Assembly (NCBI GenBank): GCA_947589175.1
Contig: CANPZR010000003.1
Span: forward strand, 1-39,074
Direction of reading: 5' to 3'
Source of the DNA: an uncultured Lachnospiraceae bacterium
GTDB lineage: Bacteria > Bacillota > Clostridia > Lachnospirales > Lachnospiraceae
DNA length: 39,074 bases
This document shows, piece after piece, positions 23,853-31,239 of the stretch. The translations under genes were made by a program, and so were the position numbers. Every line of letters begins with the position of its first letter. Within the stretch, counting starts at the first letter, position 1. The notes under the pieces are model-generated. The model had not been told where the DNA came from, searched no databases, and saw nothing but the letters and a program-made list of their open reading frames with translations.

Positions 23853-23988
23853 GTATCTGGCAAATTCTCTCCCCACAAGTTTGGAAAATAGGACATGTGG
23901 AAGGCAAATTATAATGACGGATAAAGAAAAAGAAACATAACAGGACAGATTCACAGGCTGAACTGTTACAAAGAAACGAAGGAAGGGA

Positions 23989-24336
23989 TTGCTTATAGGA
24001 CGAAGAGGACAATTGGTAGAACCAAGGAATAATTTTACCATCCGCTTGTCGGATGAGGAACGGGAGCAGGCAGAGTATGATGCCAAAGCCAACAACATGA
24101 AATTATCGGATTATGTAAGGTATCTGATTACTCATGGTGGAAGAGTAGATACAACGCTTGCTTACGACAGACGGAATCTAATCAGTCAGATTTCCGGTCT
24201 TTGCAACAATTACAATCAGATGACAAGAACTGCTAACGGGTGTGGCTATGTCTTTGACAGCACCATGCGGACGGGAAATCATCTGCTTGAACAGATAAAG
24301 GATTTATTACAGGAGGTGGTGAACAGGTGGCAATAA
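23989..24336 (+). CDS. mobC: MobC-like relaxosome accessory protein
   Basis: MobC proteins bind oriT and help the relaxase open the strand. The product has about 115 residues with an N-terminal ribbon-helix-helix (FTIRLSDEEREQAEYDAKANNMKLSDYVRYLITHGGRV split over two helices) and the MobC family core ISQISGLCNNYNQMTRTANG (about residues 65-85), where Gly, Asn-Asn-Asn and Gln are conserved. The start is uncertain: TTG 23989 is only 1 base after a GGAAGGG site and no ATG is available, so another non-ATG codon such as TTG 24013 is possible. It overlaps the relaxase gene by 10 bases, indicating translational coupling. Confidence 0.88.
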   Translation: MLIGRRGQLVEPRNNFTIRLSDEEREQAEYDAKANNMKLSDYVRYLITHGGRVDTTLAYDRRNLISQISGLCNNYNQMTRTANGCGYVFDSTMRTGNHLLEQIKDLLQEVVNRWQ

Positions 24337-26516
24337 CCAAGATGATGCATATGAAGGCAAGCAGCAAGGCTCGAATAGATATTCATCTGGAGCATTCCAT
24401 CAACTATATTTTACAACCGAAAAAGCTTGGGGAAGCAAATCTGGCAGGCGGTATCAACTGCCTGCCGGAGATGGCTTACCGACAGATGAAGGCTACCAAG
24501 CAGATGTTTGGCAAAACCGGCGGAAGGCAGGGATATCATTTTGTTATATCCTTAAAACCGGGTGAAGGTACACCGGAGATTATGTATGATATTGCAATGC
24601 GGTTTGCCGAGGAGGCATTTGCAGGAGAATATGAGGGGGTGGTGGCTGTTCATACAGACAGGGAACATCTTCATGCCCACATCATAATAAACAGTGTAAA
24701 TATGGTAACAGGATACAAGTTTCAGTGCCGGGATGGTGACTGGAAATATAAATTCCAGCCCATTACCAATAAACTCTGTGAAGAATATGGACTGCATATC
24801 ACTCCGGCTGAATACAGCAAGGAACCGAAGAATATGGCAAGACCACAGTGGGAGCGTGAGCAAGCATTTTCCGAATGGATCAAGCAGGATGCCTTGTTTT
24901 GTGCCATCGGTGCAGAAAATATGGAGCATTTTATATTTCTTATGGAGAAGCTTGGATTTGAAGTAAAACAGGGAAGGCATATCGCTGTAAAGGTTCCGGG
25001 GATGAAGCGGTTTAAAAGACTGGATACCATTTCGGAGGATTTGAGCAGGGAGAGTCTGGAAACTATGTTTCGATATGGGGACGCAAGTCTTGCATCTCCT
25101 GTAAATCGAACTGTTTCATTGCTACCGGTAAGAAAAGCTGTTCTTACACCATACCAGAGAAAGTGCTATGCAAGGATGTATCGTTTGCGGCTGGCTGAGA
25201 AAAAGAGGTTTACTTATAAATCTGCTTATCTGTATGAGCAGATACGGAAAATGCATGAGCTACAGGAAGAGTATTTGGTGGCGGTTAAGTATGATGTGAA
25301 GTCATATGGAGATTTGTTCCGCTTGAAGTTGCGATTACAGCGGGTGGATGAGGAACTGTGCAAGGCGCAGCAGGAAATGTACCGGGACAGGGCGTTACAG
25401 AAAAGGTCTTGCAAGACGGCACAAGATTTGGATTTCTTTGAAGCATCCGAGGATGATTATCGGGAACGGTTGGAGCAGATTAAGCTTCAAAAGAAGGATA
25501 ATCGAAAGAAGTTGAAAGCGGTGGAGCGGTGTCTTGAGAGGGATGGAAGTCTGGCAGAGGCTGAATTGGAAATGCGGATACCGGTTGGAGATATGCAAGA
25601 TATTGAGGAAATTGCAAGGGATGAAATACCGGGGAATCCGTATCATATGCAGGAAAGTGTGGCAGTATCGAAAGAAAATATATCGTCGGTGTCAGAGGCA
25701 GTTTCAGATGGGATTGTGGAAGAAGATGTAATTATGGCATCGGAGGTTGAAGCAGTTGGAGAAGTGGATATACTTGCAGATGTTGCAGAAGTGACAGAAA
25801 AAAATGAGGATGATATCGATGGTATTTATGATGGTGTAATAGGAATGTCTGGTAAGGTGGAAGTTGTTCTTCCAAGGATGGAAACGATGAATGCTGGCAT
25901 GGAGATAACTGATGAACCCCAAACTATTACCTCTGTGGACGAGCCAATGGATGTTAGAGATGATGTGTTGAAATCAGCTACTATGAGTGATGAATCTGAT
26001 CTGGCGCAGGATGATGTTCAGCAACACAAAGAAGAGGCAAAATTACCACCCAATAAGGTAGATTATATGAAAATGAGTGTAGCTGAAAAAGTTCGCTGTT
26101 ATCCGTTTGATACAAGGGGAACAGACTCGGCGTTTGCGATGGTAAAGGCTTATTTTGAAACTGTGGGGCTAAGCACAGATTTTAGTTCTGTCTATGAGGA
26201 AGCCAAGCTTCTGACAGACTATTATGAGGAGCATAAGGCAGAAGAATTTATCCAAGAGCGAGCGGAACAGATAAAAGAAAAGATGAATATGTTGGGTATT
26301 GATGCGGGGAAGATTTCAGAGTGCCCAGTGGATGTGTTATCTAAGTTTTTTAATTTTGGAGATATAGAGTATTTTGCTGGGATTAAGTTGTTTAATCGGG
26401 TGATTGATAAGTTGGGAGTCAATATGACAAATCAGGAACGATATGAAGTGTTCGACAGGATATACGAGGCGGGAATGCAGGCAAAGAAGGATGAGTATAA
26501 AAGGAATAGTCGATGA
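24327..26516 (+). CDS. MobA/VirD2-type (MOBP) relaxase
   Basis: The relaxase nicks oriT, becomes covalently linked to the 5' end and pilots the strand to the recipient. The 729-residue protein starts at GTG 24327 (AGGAGGTGG upstream, inside mobC). The N-terminal relaxase domain (about 1-230) contains HFVISLKPGE and the metal-binding triad HLHAH near residues 114-118 in DREHLHAHIIINSV. The nucleophilic Tyr should lie near the N-terminus (HSINYILQPKK, Tyr about 27). A basic alpha-helical region (about 260-400) follows, then an acidic, low-complexity spacer (about 430-580) and a conserved-looking C-terminal helical domain (MSVAEKVRCYPFDTRG to the end) of unknown role. Length is greater than plasmid MobA minimal domains and typical for clostridial IME/ICE relaxases. 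Confidence 0.93.
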   Translation: MAITKMMHMKASSKARIDIHLEHSINYILQPKKLGEANLAGGINCLPEMAYRQMKATKQMFGKTGGRQGYHFVISLKPGEGTPEIMYDIAMRFAEEAFAGEYEGVVAVHTDREHLHAHIIINSVNMVTGYKFQCRDGDWKYKFQPITNKLCEEYGLHITPAEYSKEPKNMARPQWEREQAFSEWIKQDALFCAIGAENMEHFIFLMEKLGFEVKQGRHIAVKVPGMKRFKRLDTISEDLSRESLETMFRYGDASLASPVNRTVSLLPVRKAVLTPYQRKCYARMYRLRLAEKKRFTYKSAYLYEQIRKMHELQEEYLVAVKYDVKSYGDLFRLKLRLQRVDEELCKAQQEMYRDRALQKRSCKTAQDLDFFEASEDDYRERLEQIKLQKKDNRKKLKAVERCLERDGSLAEAELEMRIPVGDMQDIEEIARDEIPGNPYHMQESVAVSKENISSVSEAVSDGIVEEDVIMASEVEAVGEVDILADVAEVTEKNEDDIDGIYDGVIGMSGKVEVVLPRMETMNAGMEITDEPQTITSVDEPMDVRDDVLKSATMSDESDLAQDDVQQHKEEAKLPPNKVDYMKMSVAEKVRCYPFDTRGTDSAFAMVKAYFETVGLSTDFSSVYEEAKLLTDYYEEHKAEEFIQERAEQIKEKMNMLGIDAGKISECPVDVLSKFFNFGDIEYFAGIKLFNRVIDKLGVNMTNQERYEVFDRIYEAGMQAKKDEYKRNSR

Positions 26517-26530
26517 GGTCAGATGATTTG

Positions 26531-26556
26531 GGTGCTATGGCAGATGCTGTAGCACC
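26531..26556 (+). terminator. Weak hairpin after the relaxase gene
   Basis: GGTGCTA (26531-26537) pairs with TAGCACC (26550-26556) across 12 bases, 15 bases after the relaxase stop. There is no clear U-tract, so termination is uncertain. It does mark the end of the transfer genes and the start of cargo. Confidence 0.35.
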
Positions 26557-26689
26557 TGAATTATATTTGCCAAGGCATTGATTTGATAAAATTAGTTAAG
26601 AGACAATCGCAAGAATGTGAGAAAGTTAATTGATAAAACAGCGGTTTCGTGGTATTATTGAGGAAACATTTGTGAAAGTGGAGGTAAAA

Positions 26690-27241
26690 ATGAGAGTATT
26701 GGTGATAAATTGTAGTCCCGTTAGGAATGGAGCAACAGCGGAAATAGTTAAAATAGTTACTGATTGTTTGGAAAAGAGACATAATATAAAAAACATATGT
26801 ATTGACGATTATGATATAAATTTTTGCAAAGGATGTAGAACATGTCATACTACAGCAAAGTGTGTTCAAAAAGATGACGTTGATAGAATAATAGAACAAT
26901 ATGAATGGGCTGATGTTATTATTTCTGTGTCTCCCTCGTATTGGGCTGATATACCCGGACAATTTAAAGCTTTTATTGATAGATGTACTCCTTGGTGCAA
27001 CACGCATGAACCACATGCCAAAATAAGCAGTGGCAAGAAAGGATATGCCATAGCGTTAAGAACGGGTCCGAGCATGAAGGAATGTGAGAGAATTATTGAA
27101 AGCATTGAACATTTTTATGGACATATGGAAATTGAGTGTTGTGATAGGCTGGGATTGTGTTCGGTGGAATATAAGGAAGATTTGGAATGTAAAAAAGAAG
27201 AGCTTGTGGATTTTTGTGGCAAGATAGATCAAATGAACTGA
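26690..27241 (+). CDS. Flavodoxin-fold NAD(P)H-dependent FMN reductase-like protein
   Basis: The start is ATG 26690, with GGAGG 5 bases upstream, giving 183 residues. The N-terminus VLVINCSPVRNGATAEIV (residues 3-20) is the FMN phosphate-binding loop of the flavodoxin-like oxidoreductase family (GSPR.xxT/SxxL). FCKGCRTCHTTAKC (about 47-60), with three or four closely spaced Cys, is the pattern of iron-sulfur or redox-active flavoproteins of this family. VIISVSPSYWADIPGQFKAFIDR is the conserved substrate-face segment. It probably uses a reduced flavin for electron transfer to an unknown acceptor. It is the first cargo gene after the relaxase and is followed 55 bases later by a HAD hydrolase gene on the same strand. 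Confidence 0.85.
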   Translation: MRVLVINCSPVRNGATAEIVKIVTDCLEKRHNIKNICIDDYDINFCKGCRTCHTTAKCVQKDDVDRIIEQYEWADVIISVSPSYWADIPGQFKAFIDRCTPWCNTHEPHAKISSGKKGYAIALRTGPSMKECERIIESIEHFYGHMEIECCDRLGLCSVEYKEDLECKKEELVDFCGKIDQMN

Positions 27242-27296
27242 TTTGAGAAATTTTCTAAGATGATATTACTTTGCAAACGAAAGAATTGGTGAAAAG

Positions 27297-27938
27297 ATGC
27301 AAAAGGTTATTGTTTTTGATTTGGGTGGAACACTAATGGAATACAAAGGAATGCCATTAAATTGGTGTGATTATTATTATAAAGGATTTGGAAAGGTTAA
27401 GGATACATATGGGTTAGAATTATCTGAAATTGAATTACAAGAAGCAGTAGAAATATTAAAGTCATACAACCCACGTATTAGTGGAAGAAAACTCGAAATA
27501 GCACCTGAAATTATTTTTAGTGAGTGCATTGCGAACTGGAAGAATAAACCCAATGTTGAAAATGTAATTGATGCGTTTTTTAATGGATTAAGTTTAAGTG
27601 CAGAAGTTTTTGACTTTTCTGTAGCTTTGTTGCATAAATGCAAAAGTTATGGATGTAAAATTGCATGTCTAACTGATTTGCCCAATGGGATGCCTGACAG
27701 TATGTTTAAAAAAGCCATAGCGGAAATAATAGACTTATTTGATTTATATGTATCGTCTCAGAGTTGTGGAGTAAGAAAACCTAATAAAGAGGGATTGCTT
27801 TTGATAGCTAGAACATTTGATGTTGATGTGTCAGAGTTGTTATTCATAGGTGATGAAGAAAAGGATTATAAGACAGCTTTGAATGCGGGGTGCAACTTTA
27901 TGTTTATTAGTGATTTTTATAAATCTTTGTATAGGTAA
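27297..27938 (+). CDS. HAD-superfamily hydrolase
   Basis: This 213-residue HAD enzyme has motif I FDLGGTL (residues 7-13, nucleophile Asp8; the second Asp of the classical DxD is Gly here, as in several HAD subfamilies), motif II in CLTDLPNG (about 124-131), motif III Lys in CGVRKPNKEG (about 158-167) and motif IV FIGDEEKDYKTALNAG (about 182-197). The order and spacing match subfamily IA phosphatases with an alpha-helical cap between motifs I and II (about 20-105). The substrate is unknown; small phosphorylated metabolites are usual. The replaced second Asp may alter phosphatase efficiency. It may share a transcript with the flavoprotein upstream. Confidence 0.87.
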   Translation: MQKVIVFDLGGTLMEYKGMPLNWCDYYYKGFGKVKDTYGLELSEIELQEAVEILKSYNPRISGRKLEIAPEIIFSECIANWKNKPNVENVIDAFFNGLSLSAEVFDFSVALLHKCKSYGCKIACLTDLPNGMPDSMFKKAIAEIIDLFDLYVSSQSCGVRKPNKEGLLLIARTFDVDVSELLFIGDEEKDYKTALNAGCNFMFISDFYKSLYR

Positions 27939-28009
27939 ACCTTGATGATTCTATGAATATAAAGTTGTGAAATTGTACGGATAAGGATTGTGTTGTGAAA
28001 GGAGATATT

Positions 28010-28048
28010 GTGGTGAGAAATCGAATTAACAACCCGATGCAGTTCTAA
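28010..28048 (+). CDS. Candidate 12-codon leader peptide ahead of the radical SAM gene
   Basis: GTG GTG opens a tiny reading frame (V/M-VRNRINNPMQF-stop) with AAAGGAG at 27998-28004 spaced 5 bases from the first and 8 bases from the second GTG. Its last codons and stop are inside the left arm of a strong hairpin at 28036-28111, so a translating ribosome would open that arm. That layout is typical of a regulatory leader peptide. It could alternatively be a short substrate peptide for the downstream radical SAM enzyme, or chance: a frame this short has little statistical weight. Confidence 0.35.
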   Translation: MVRNRINNPMQF

Positions 28049-28111
28049 TACTGACAGCAGATTGTAGCGAGATTAATAATATAGTATAGCTGATGCTGTC
28101 AGAACTGCATC
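28036..28111 (+). promoter_or_regulatory. Long hairpin upstream of the radical SAM gene
   Basis: GATGCAGTTCT (28036-28046) pairs perfectly with AGAACTGCATC (28101-28111), and inside it GACAGCA (28053-28059) pairs with TGCTGTC (28094-28100). A 6-base bulge lies on the left arm and the loop is about 34 bases. No U-tract follows, so it is not an intrinsic terminator. Together with the overlapping leader frame it could be an attenuator-like or structured RNA element. The whole gap 27939-28159 otherwise holds no gene. Confidence 0.6.
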
Positions 28112-28159
28112 TTCAAAATGATAATTGAAAATTAGATTTTGAAAGGAATGTTGTTTATT

Positions 28160-28912
28160 ATGAATGAATATGTTAAGAATTTAAATCGAATTGAATTTGT
28201 TGTGACAATGGCTTGTACAGGAAGGTGTAAACATTGCTCAGAAGGAGAACATGTAAATTGCAAAGGTCATATTGACGCAGGTATTGCAGTAACATCAATT
28301 CGTGAAGTATGTAAGAATTATAAAATAGAGTCATTAATGACATTTGGTGGTGAACCATTGATTTATCCGGAGGTTGTTTGTGCTATTCATAGCACAGCGA
28401 CAGAAATGGGAATCGGTAAAAGGCAATTGATTACGAACGGTTTCTTCTCAAAGAAATATGAAAGGATAAAAGAAGTTGTTCAGAATCTTGAATATAGTGG
28501 AGTAAATGAATTGCTTTTATCTGTGGATGCATTTCATCAGGAAACAATTCCACTTGAGCCAGTAAAATATTTTGCTGAATGTGTTGCTAAATCAAAGATA
28601 CATATTAAGTTAAGTCCAGCATGGCTTGTTAGTAAAGAAGACAACAACCCATATAATAATCGAACAAGAGAAGTTATAGAAGAATTCGAAAGTTTGAATA
28701 TTCCAGTTGGGTCTGGCAATGTGATTTTTCCAAGTGGAAATGCATTGAAATATCTTAGTGAGTATTTCGATGAAAATGTAAATTATTTGTCACCATACGA
28801 TGAAGAGCCAAAAGATATCAGAGCTATAGGAATTTTGCCAAATGGTGATGTGCTGAATGGTAATGTTTATGAAAATGGTATTCTTGATATTCTAAATGCA
28901 TATCAACCTTAA
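28160..28912 (+). CDS. Short radical SAM protein of unknown function
   Basis: Radical SAM enzymes use a 4Fe-4S cluster to cleave S-adenosylmethionine and start radical chemistry. The cluster motif C-x3-C-x2-C is present (ACTGRCKHCSEG, about residues 17-28), followed by the SAM-binding GGEPL motif (about 63-67). The barrel continues with LLLSVDAFHQE. At about 250 residues it is near the minimal radical SAM core, with no SPASM or B12 domain. ATG 28160 is preferred over ATG 28148, which abuts the AAAGGA site. The end (AIGILPNGDVLNGNVYENGILDIL) is shared with an uncharacterised gut-Firmicutes family as far as I recall. Flanked by two hairpins; no obvious substrate gene apart from the tiny leader frame upstream. 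Confidence 0.88.
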   Translation: MNEYVKNLNRIEFVVTMACTGRCKHCSEGEHVNCKGHIDAGIAVTSIREVCKNYKIESLMTFGGEPLIYPEVVCAIHSTATEMGIGKRQLITNGFFSKKYERIKEVVQNLEYSGVNELLLSVDAFHQETIPLEPVKYFAECVAKSKIHIKLSPAWLVSKEDNNPYNNRTREVIEEFESLNIPVGSGNVIFPSGNALKYLSEYFDENVNYLSPYDEEPKDIRAIGILPNGDVLNGNVYENGILDILNAYQP

Positions 28913-28917
28913 ATTTG

Positions 28918-28983
28918 ATATTGAACTAAGTCACTGTCTCAATAACCTTAGTAGATAGTCGCGACAGCGACTTGGTTCAATAT
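28918..28983 (+). other. Long imperfect inverted repeat after the radical SAM gene
   Basis: The arms at 28918-28938 and 28963-28983 are each 21 bases, pair at 19 positions plus one G-T wobble, and enclose 24 bases (key blocks ATATTGAAC, AAGTC, CTGTC). It begins 5 bases after the radical SAM stop. No U-run follows, so a plain terminator is unlikely; a bidirectional structure, MITE-like remnant or 3' RNA stabiliser are options. Confidence 0.6.
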
Positions 28984-29055
28984 TGTGAGCTGATTTATTT
29001 TCAGGAACAGTATTTTGATAGTGAGATAGTAATGTAAAGATTGGTGGTACTAGGA

Positions 29056-29508
29056 ATGGCAAGGATAGAAAATGTAACCATAACCAATATGTGTATGGTG
29101 TTTGATGGCAGCAAAGTATTGGTTCAAGACAAAAAAGACGACGATTATTCCGGAATAACCTTTCCGGGTGGACATGTCGAGAAAGGTGAATCACTTACAG
29201 ATGCAGTAATTCGTGAGGTTTTTGAAGAAACGGGATTGAAAATACAGTCACCACAGTTGTGTGGAATAAAGGATTGGATGAGGGAGGATGGCACAAGATA
29301 CATGGTGCTGTTTTATAAAACAGACAAGTTTGAAGGTACGGTAACATCCTCTGACGAAGGAGAAGTTTACTGGATTACATTAGAAGACATGAAGAATAAG
29401 AAACTTGCGTATGGTATGGATAAAATGCTGGAAGTATTTTTAGATGATAATATCAGCGAGTATTTTTTTTACAAGGAAGATGGAAAATGGGTAGAAGAAT
29501 TGAAATAG
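29056..29508 (+). CDS. Nudix hydrolase (MutT-like)
   Basis: Nudix enzymes hydrolyse nucleoside diphosphates linked to another moiety, including damaged dNTPs. The 150-residue protein contains a complete Nudix box GGHVEKGESLTDAVIREVFEETGL (written G-x5-E-x7-RE-x2-EE-x-G-L; about residues 38-61). Preceding strands (VTITNMCMVFDGSKVLVQDKK) are typical of MutT/8-oxo-dGTP-type members. ATG 29056 has AGGA directly adjacent, and upstream TTG/GTG codons at 29041 and 29044 are alternatives. The stop overlaps the next gene by 22 bases, so the two products are probably made together. Its partner is an HhH-GPD glycosylase-like protein, which hints at nucleotide or base repair. Confidence 0.9.
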   Translation: MARIENVTITNMCMVFDGSKVLVQDKKDDDYSGITFPGGHVEKGESLTDAVIREVFEETGLKIQSPQLCGIKDWMREDGTRYMVLFYKTDKFEGTVTSSDEGEVYWITLEDMKNKKLAYGMDKMLEVFLDDNISEYFFYKEDGKWVEELK

Positions 29509-30230
29509 ATAAAGTATATGCACTCTTAGAAGCCTACAAATCAGGCAGACTTGGCGGTGAAAAAATGCCCGAAGATGAAAATCAAGCATTAGACAAATCA
29601 TCAAAGGAAAATTATTTACATTTCACATTGCCTATGGCACTTAATTATCAAAGAAATTCCTATATGTTGTGGGAATGTGCAAATAAGACATATAAAGATT
29701 CAGAAACCACAGATGTTTTTGATACGAAAGCAGTAATCAATATGGATGAGCAGCGATTAAGAGAGAAGTTAGTAAAGTATAAGGTTGCTTTGCAACCTAA
29801 CAAGCAGCCGATTATATGGAGAACTTTATGTGAAACCATAGAAAATGATTTTGCAGGGGATATTCGTAAGTTGTTTAATGATAATGGTTATTCCGTTCAG
29901 AAGATTAAAGAGTTCATTGCAAGGAATAAGAAGAAATTTCCATACTTGGGTGGCAATAAAATTTGCAATTATTGGTTATATGTAATGGAACAATATACAG
30001 ATGTGAAATTTGTTGAACGAGAGAATATCACGGTGGCTCCGGATACCCATGTAATTCAGGCAAGTGAGAGATTAGGGGGCATTTCTTCGGAAGAGGCAGG
30101 GCAAGGTAATGTGCAGAAACTTGTAGCACAAAGGTGGCAGGAGATATTGAAAGGTACAGATTTTGTTCCCATAGATATACATATGCTTATGTGGTTGTGG
30201 AGTAGAGGTAAATTCGTTGTAGAGATTTAA
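29487..30230 (+). CDS. HhH-GPD (endonuclease III-like) glycosylase-superfamily protein, divergent
   Basis: This 247-residue protein starts within the Nudix gene with an AAGGAAGATGGAAA site before ATG 29487. No named family is certain. The segment FPYLGGNKICNYWL (151-164) has the shape of a helix-hairpin-helix with Lys158 placed like the catalytic Lys of Nth (GRKTA). ITVAPDTHVIQASERLG (181-197) matches the VDTHV-x-R-x-S-N-R-LG signature holding the catalytic Asp, here Asp186. The Lys-Asp spacing is 28 residues instead of about 18, so there is an insertion, and the 4Fe-4S Cys cluster of Nth is not visible. The N-terminus (LHFTLPMALNYQRNSY, PIIWRTLCETI) is conserved-looking but unknown. Likely activity is base excision or nucleoside N-glycosidic cleavage, as inference. 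Confidence 0.65.
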   Translation: MGRRIEIDKVYALLEAYKSGRLGGEKMPEDENQALDKSSKENYLHFTLPMALNYQRNSYMLWECANKTYKDSETTDVFDTKAVINMDEQRLREKLVKYKVALQPNKQPIIWRTLCETIENDFAGDIRKLFNDNGYSVQKIKEFIARNKKKFPYLGGNKICNYWLYVMEQYTDVKFVERENITVAPDTHVIQASERLGGISSEEAGQGNVQKLVAQRWQEILKGTDFVPIDIHMLMWLWSRGKFVVEI

Positions 30231-30254
30231 AATTAGTTTATCAGGAGTGGACAT

Positions 30255-30800
30255 ATGATATTAGCAGAAGAAAAATATATATTGAACGACAAAGAAGTAG
30301 TGCTTCGCAGCGCAAGAATGGATGAGGCACAGATGCTGATTGATTATCTAAAAACTGTAACAGGTGAGACCAGATTTTTAATGTGTGAGCCAAATGAAAT
30401 AGAATATACCAGGTCACAAGAGGAACAGTTTATTAAGTCGCATAATGAGGCGAAAGACGCTCTATTGATATTAGCATTTGTTGATGGGGAATATGCAGGA
30501 AATTGTTCTTTTGAAAGCAGGTCTGGAAGCAGAAGAGTAAGTCATAGAGCTGGAATCGGGATTGCACTTTATCAAAAATATACTGGTTTGGGTTTGGGAC
30601 GTATTATGCTTAATGTGCTTTTGCGTGAAATTAAGAAAAGTGGATTTTCACAAGCTGAATTGACGGTAGTTGACAACAATAAAAGAGCTCGCCATTTATA
30701 CGAAAGTCTAGGCTTTACAGAATGTGGACGAATTCCGAATGCTAACAGATACGATGATGGGGCATATTTGGATGATATATTGATGGTTTTGCAATTATAG
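30255..30800 (+). CDS. GNAT-family N-acetyltransferase
   Basis: This 181-residue acetyltransferase uses acetyl-CoA. The central beta strand 4 and motif A are clear: AGIGIALYQKYTGLGLGRIM (about residues 97-116), with QxxGxG for the pyrophosphate of acetyl-CoA. LTVVDNNKRARHLYESLGF (about 136-154) is the conserved GNAT C-terminal part. The family pattern is closest to RimJ/RimL- or SpeG-like acetyltransferases acting on protein N-termini, polyamines or small amines, but the acceptor cannot be told. It follows the glycosylase-like gene by 24 bases with its own AGGAG site, and precedes a truncated Nudix gene. It may be part of the same transcript. Confidence 0.88.
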   Translation: MILAEEKYILNDKEVVLRSARMDEAQMLIDYLKTVTGETRFLMCEPNEIEYTRSQEEQFIKSHNEAKDALLILAFVDGEYAGNCSFESRSGSRRVSHRAGIGIALYQKYTGLGLGRIMLNVLLREIKKSGFSQAELTVVDNNKRARHLYESLGFTECGRIPNANRYDDGAYLDDILMVLQL

Positions 30801-30836
30801 GTGGAAACGTTAAGACAGAAAGTGAGAGTGTGGGTT

Positions 30837-31175
30837 ATGACAGGCAAGTTAAGAAATATGACGTCAATTTACTTATTAAAGGATGATAAAGTACTGCTCT
30901 TATTCAGAAAGGGCGGAAGAGTTGTAAGTAATGTATGGACAGGCTCCGCCGGAGGTCATTTTGAAGAATTTGAACTAAATGATGCAAAGGCATGTGTATT
31001 AAGAGAGATGAATGAGGAACTGGGACTTCGTGAAGATAATATTCGGAATCTTTCTCTTAGATATGTTACATTACGAAGAACGAAAGGGGAGATAAGACAA
31101 AATTACTATTTTTTCGGAGGCTTCTGGCATGATGGTGGGTACACCGCCAGACCGCTAATGTATTTTTGCACTTGA
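30837..31175 (+). pseudogene. Nudix hydrolase truncated by the ISL3 insertion
   Basis: The 5' part is an intact Nudix module: VLLLFRKGGRVVSNVW and the Nudix box GGHFEEFELNDAKACVLREM..EELGL. Normal sequence runs up to QNYYFF near 31115. From there the frame enters the insertion sequence (GGFWHDGGYTARPLMYFCT) and stops at 31175. Complete members of this family continue for roughly 50-70 residues, so the C-terminus is lost. The box itself survives, but the missing helix/strands make function doubtful. ATG 30837 and ATG 30858 are possible starts; GTG 30801 right after the GNAT stop would add residues without an RBS. Confidence 0.85.
31116..31140 (+). repeat. Left terminal inverted repeat of the ISL3-family element
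   Basis: Contains CTTC, GG and the exact block ATGGTGGGT shared in inverted orientation with the right end. The outermost bases deviate from GGCTCTT, and the exact left border is uncertain by a few bases. Confidence 0.65.
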
Positions 31176-31239
31176 AAAACCACCTGTGTTCCTTTAGAGT
31201 ATTAGTGACCAAACTATCACCCGAAAGGAGTACCCACAG

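Noticed and set aside
27297..27938. Loss of function in the HAD protein because motif I is DLGGT rather than DxDGT
   Set aside because: DxG variants occur in known active HAD subfamilies and the other motifs are intact, so it was not called a pseudogene.
28036..28111. Retron-type msr/msd RNA because a strong hairpin and a reverse transcriptase occur on the same element
   Set aside because: Retron RNA lies directly beside its reverse transcriptase. This hairpin is about 5 kb away with seven genes and an IS between, and the RT has Abi/UG features rather than retron ones.
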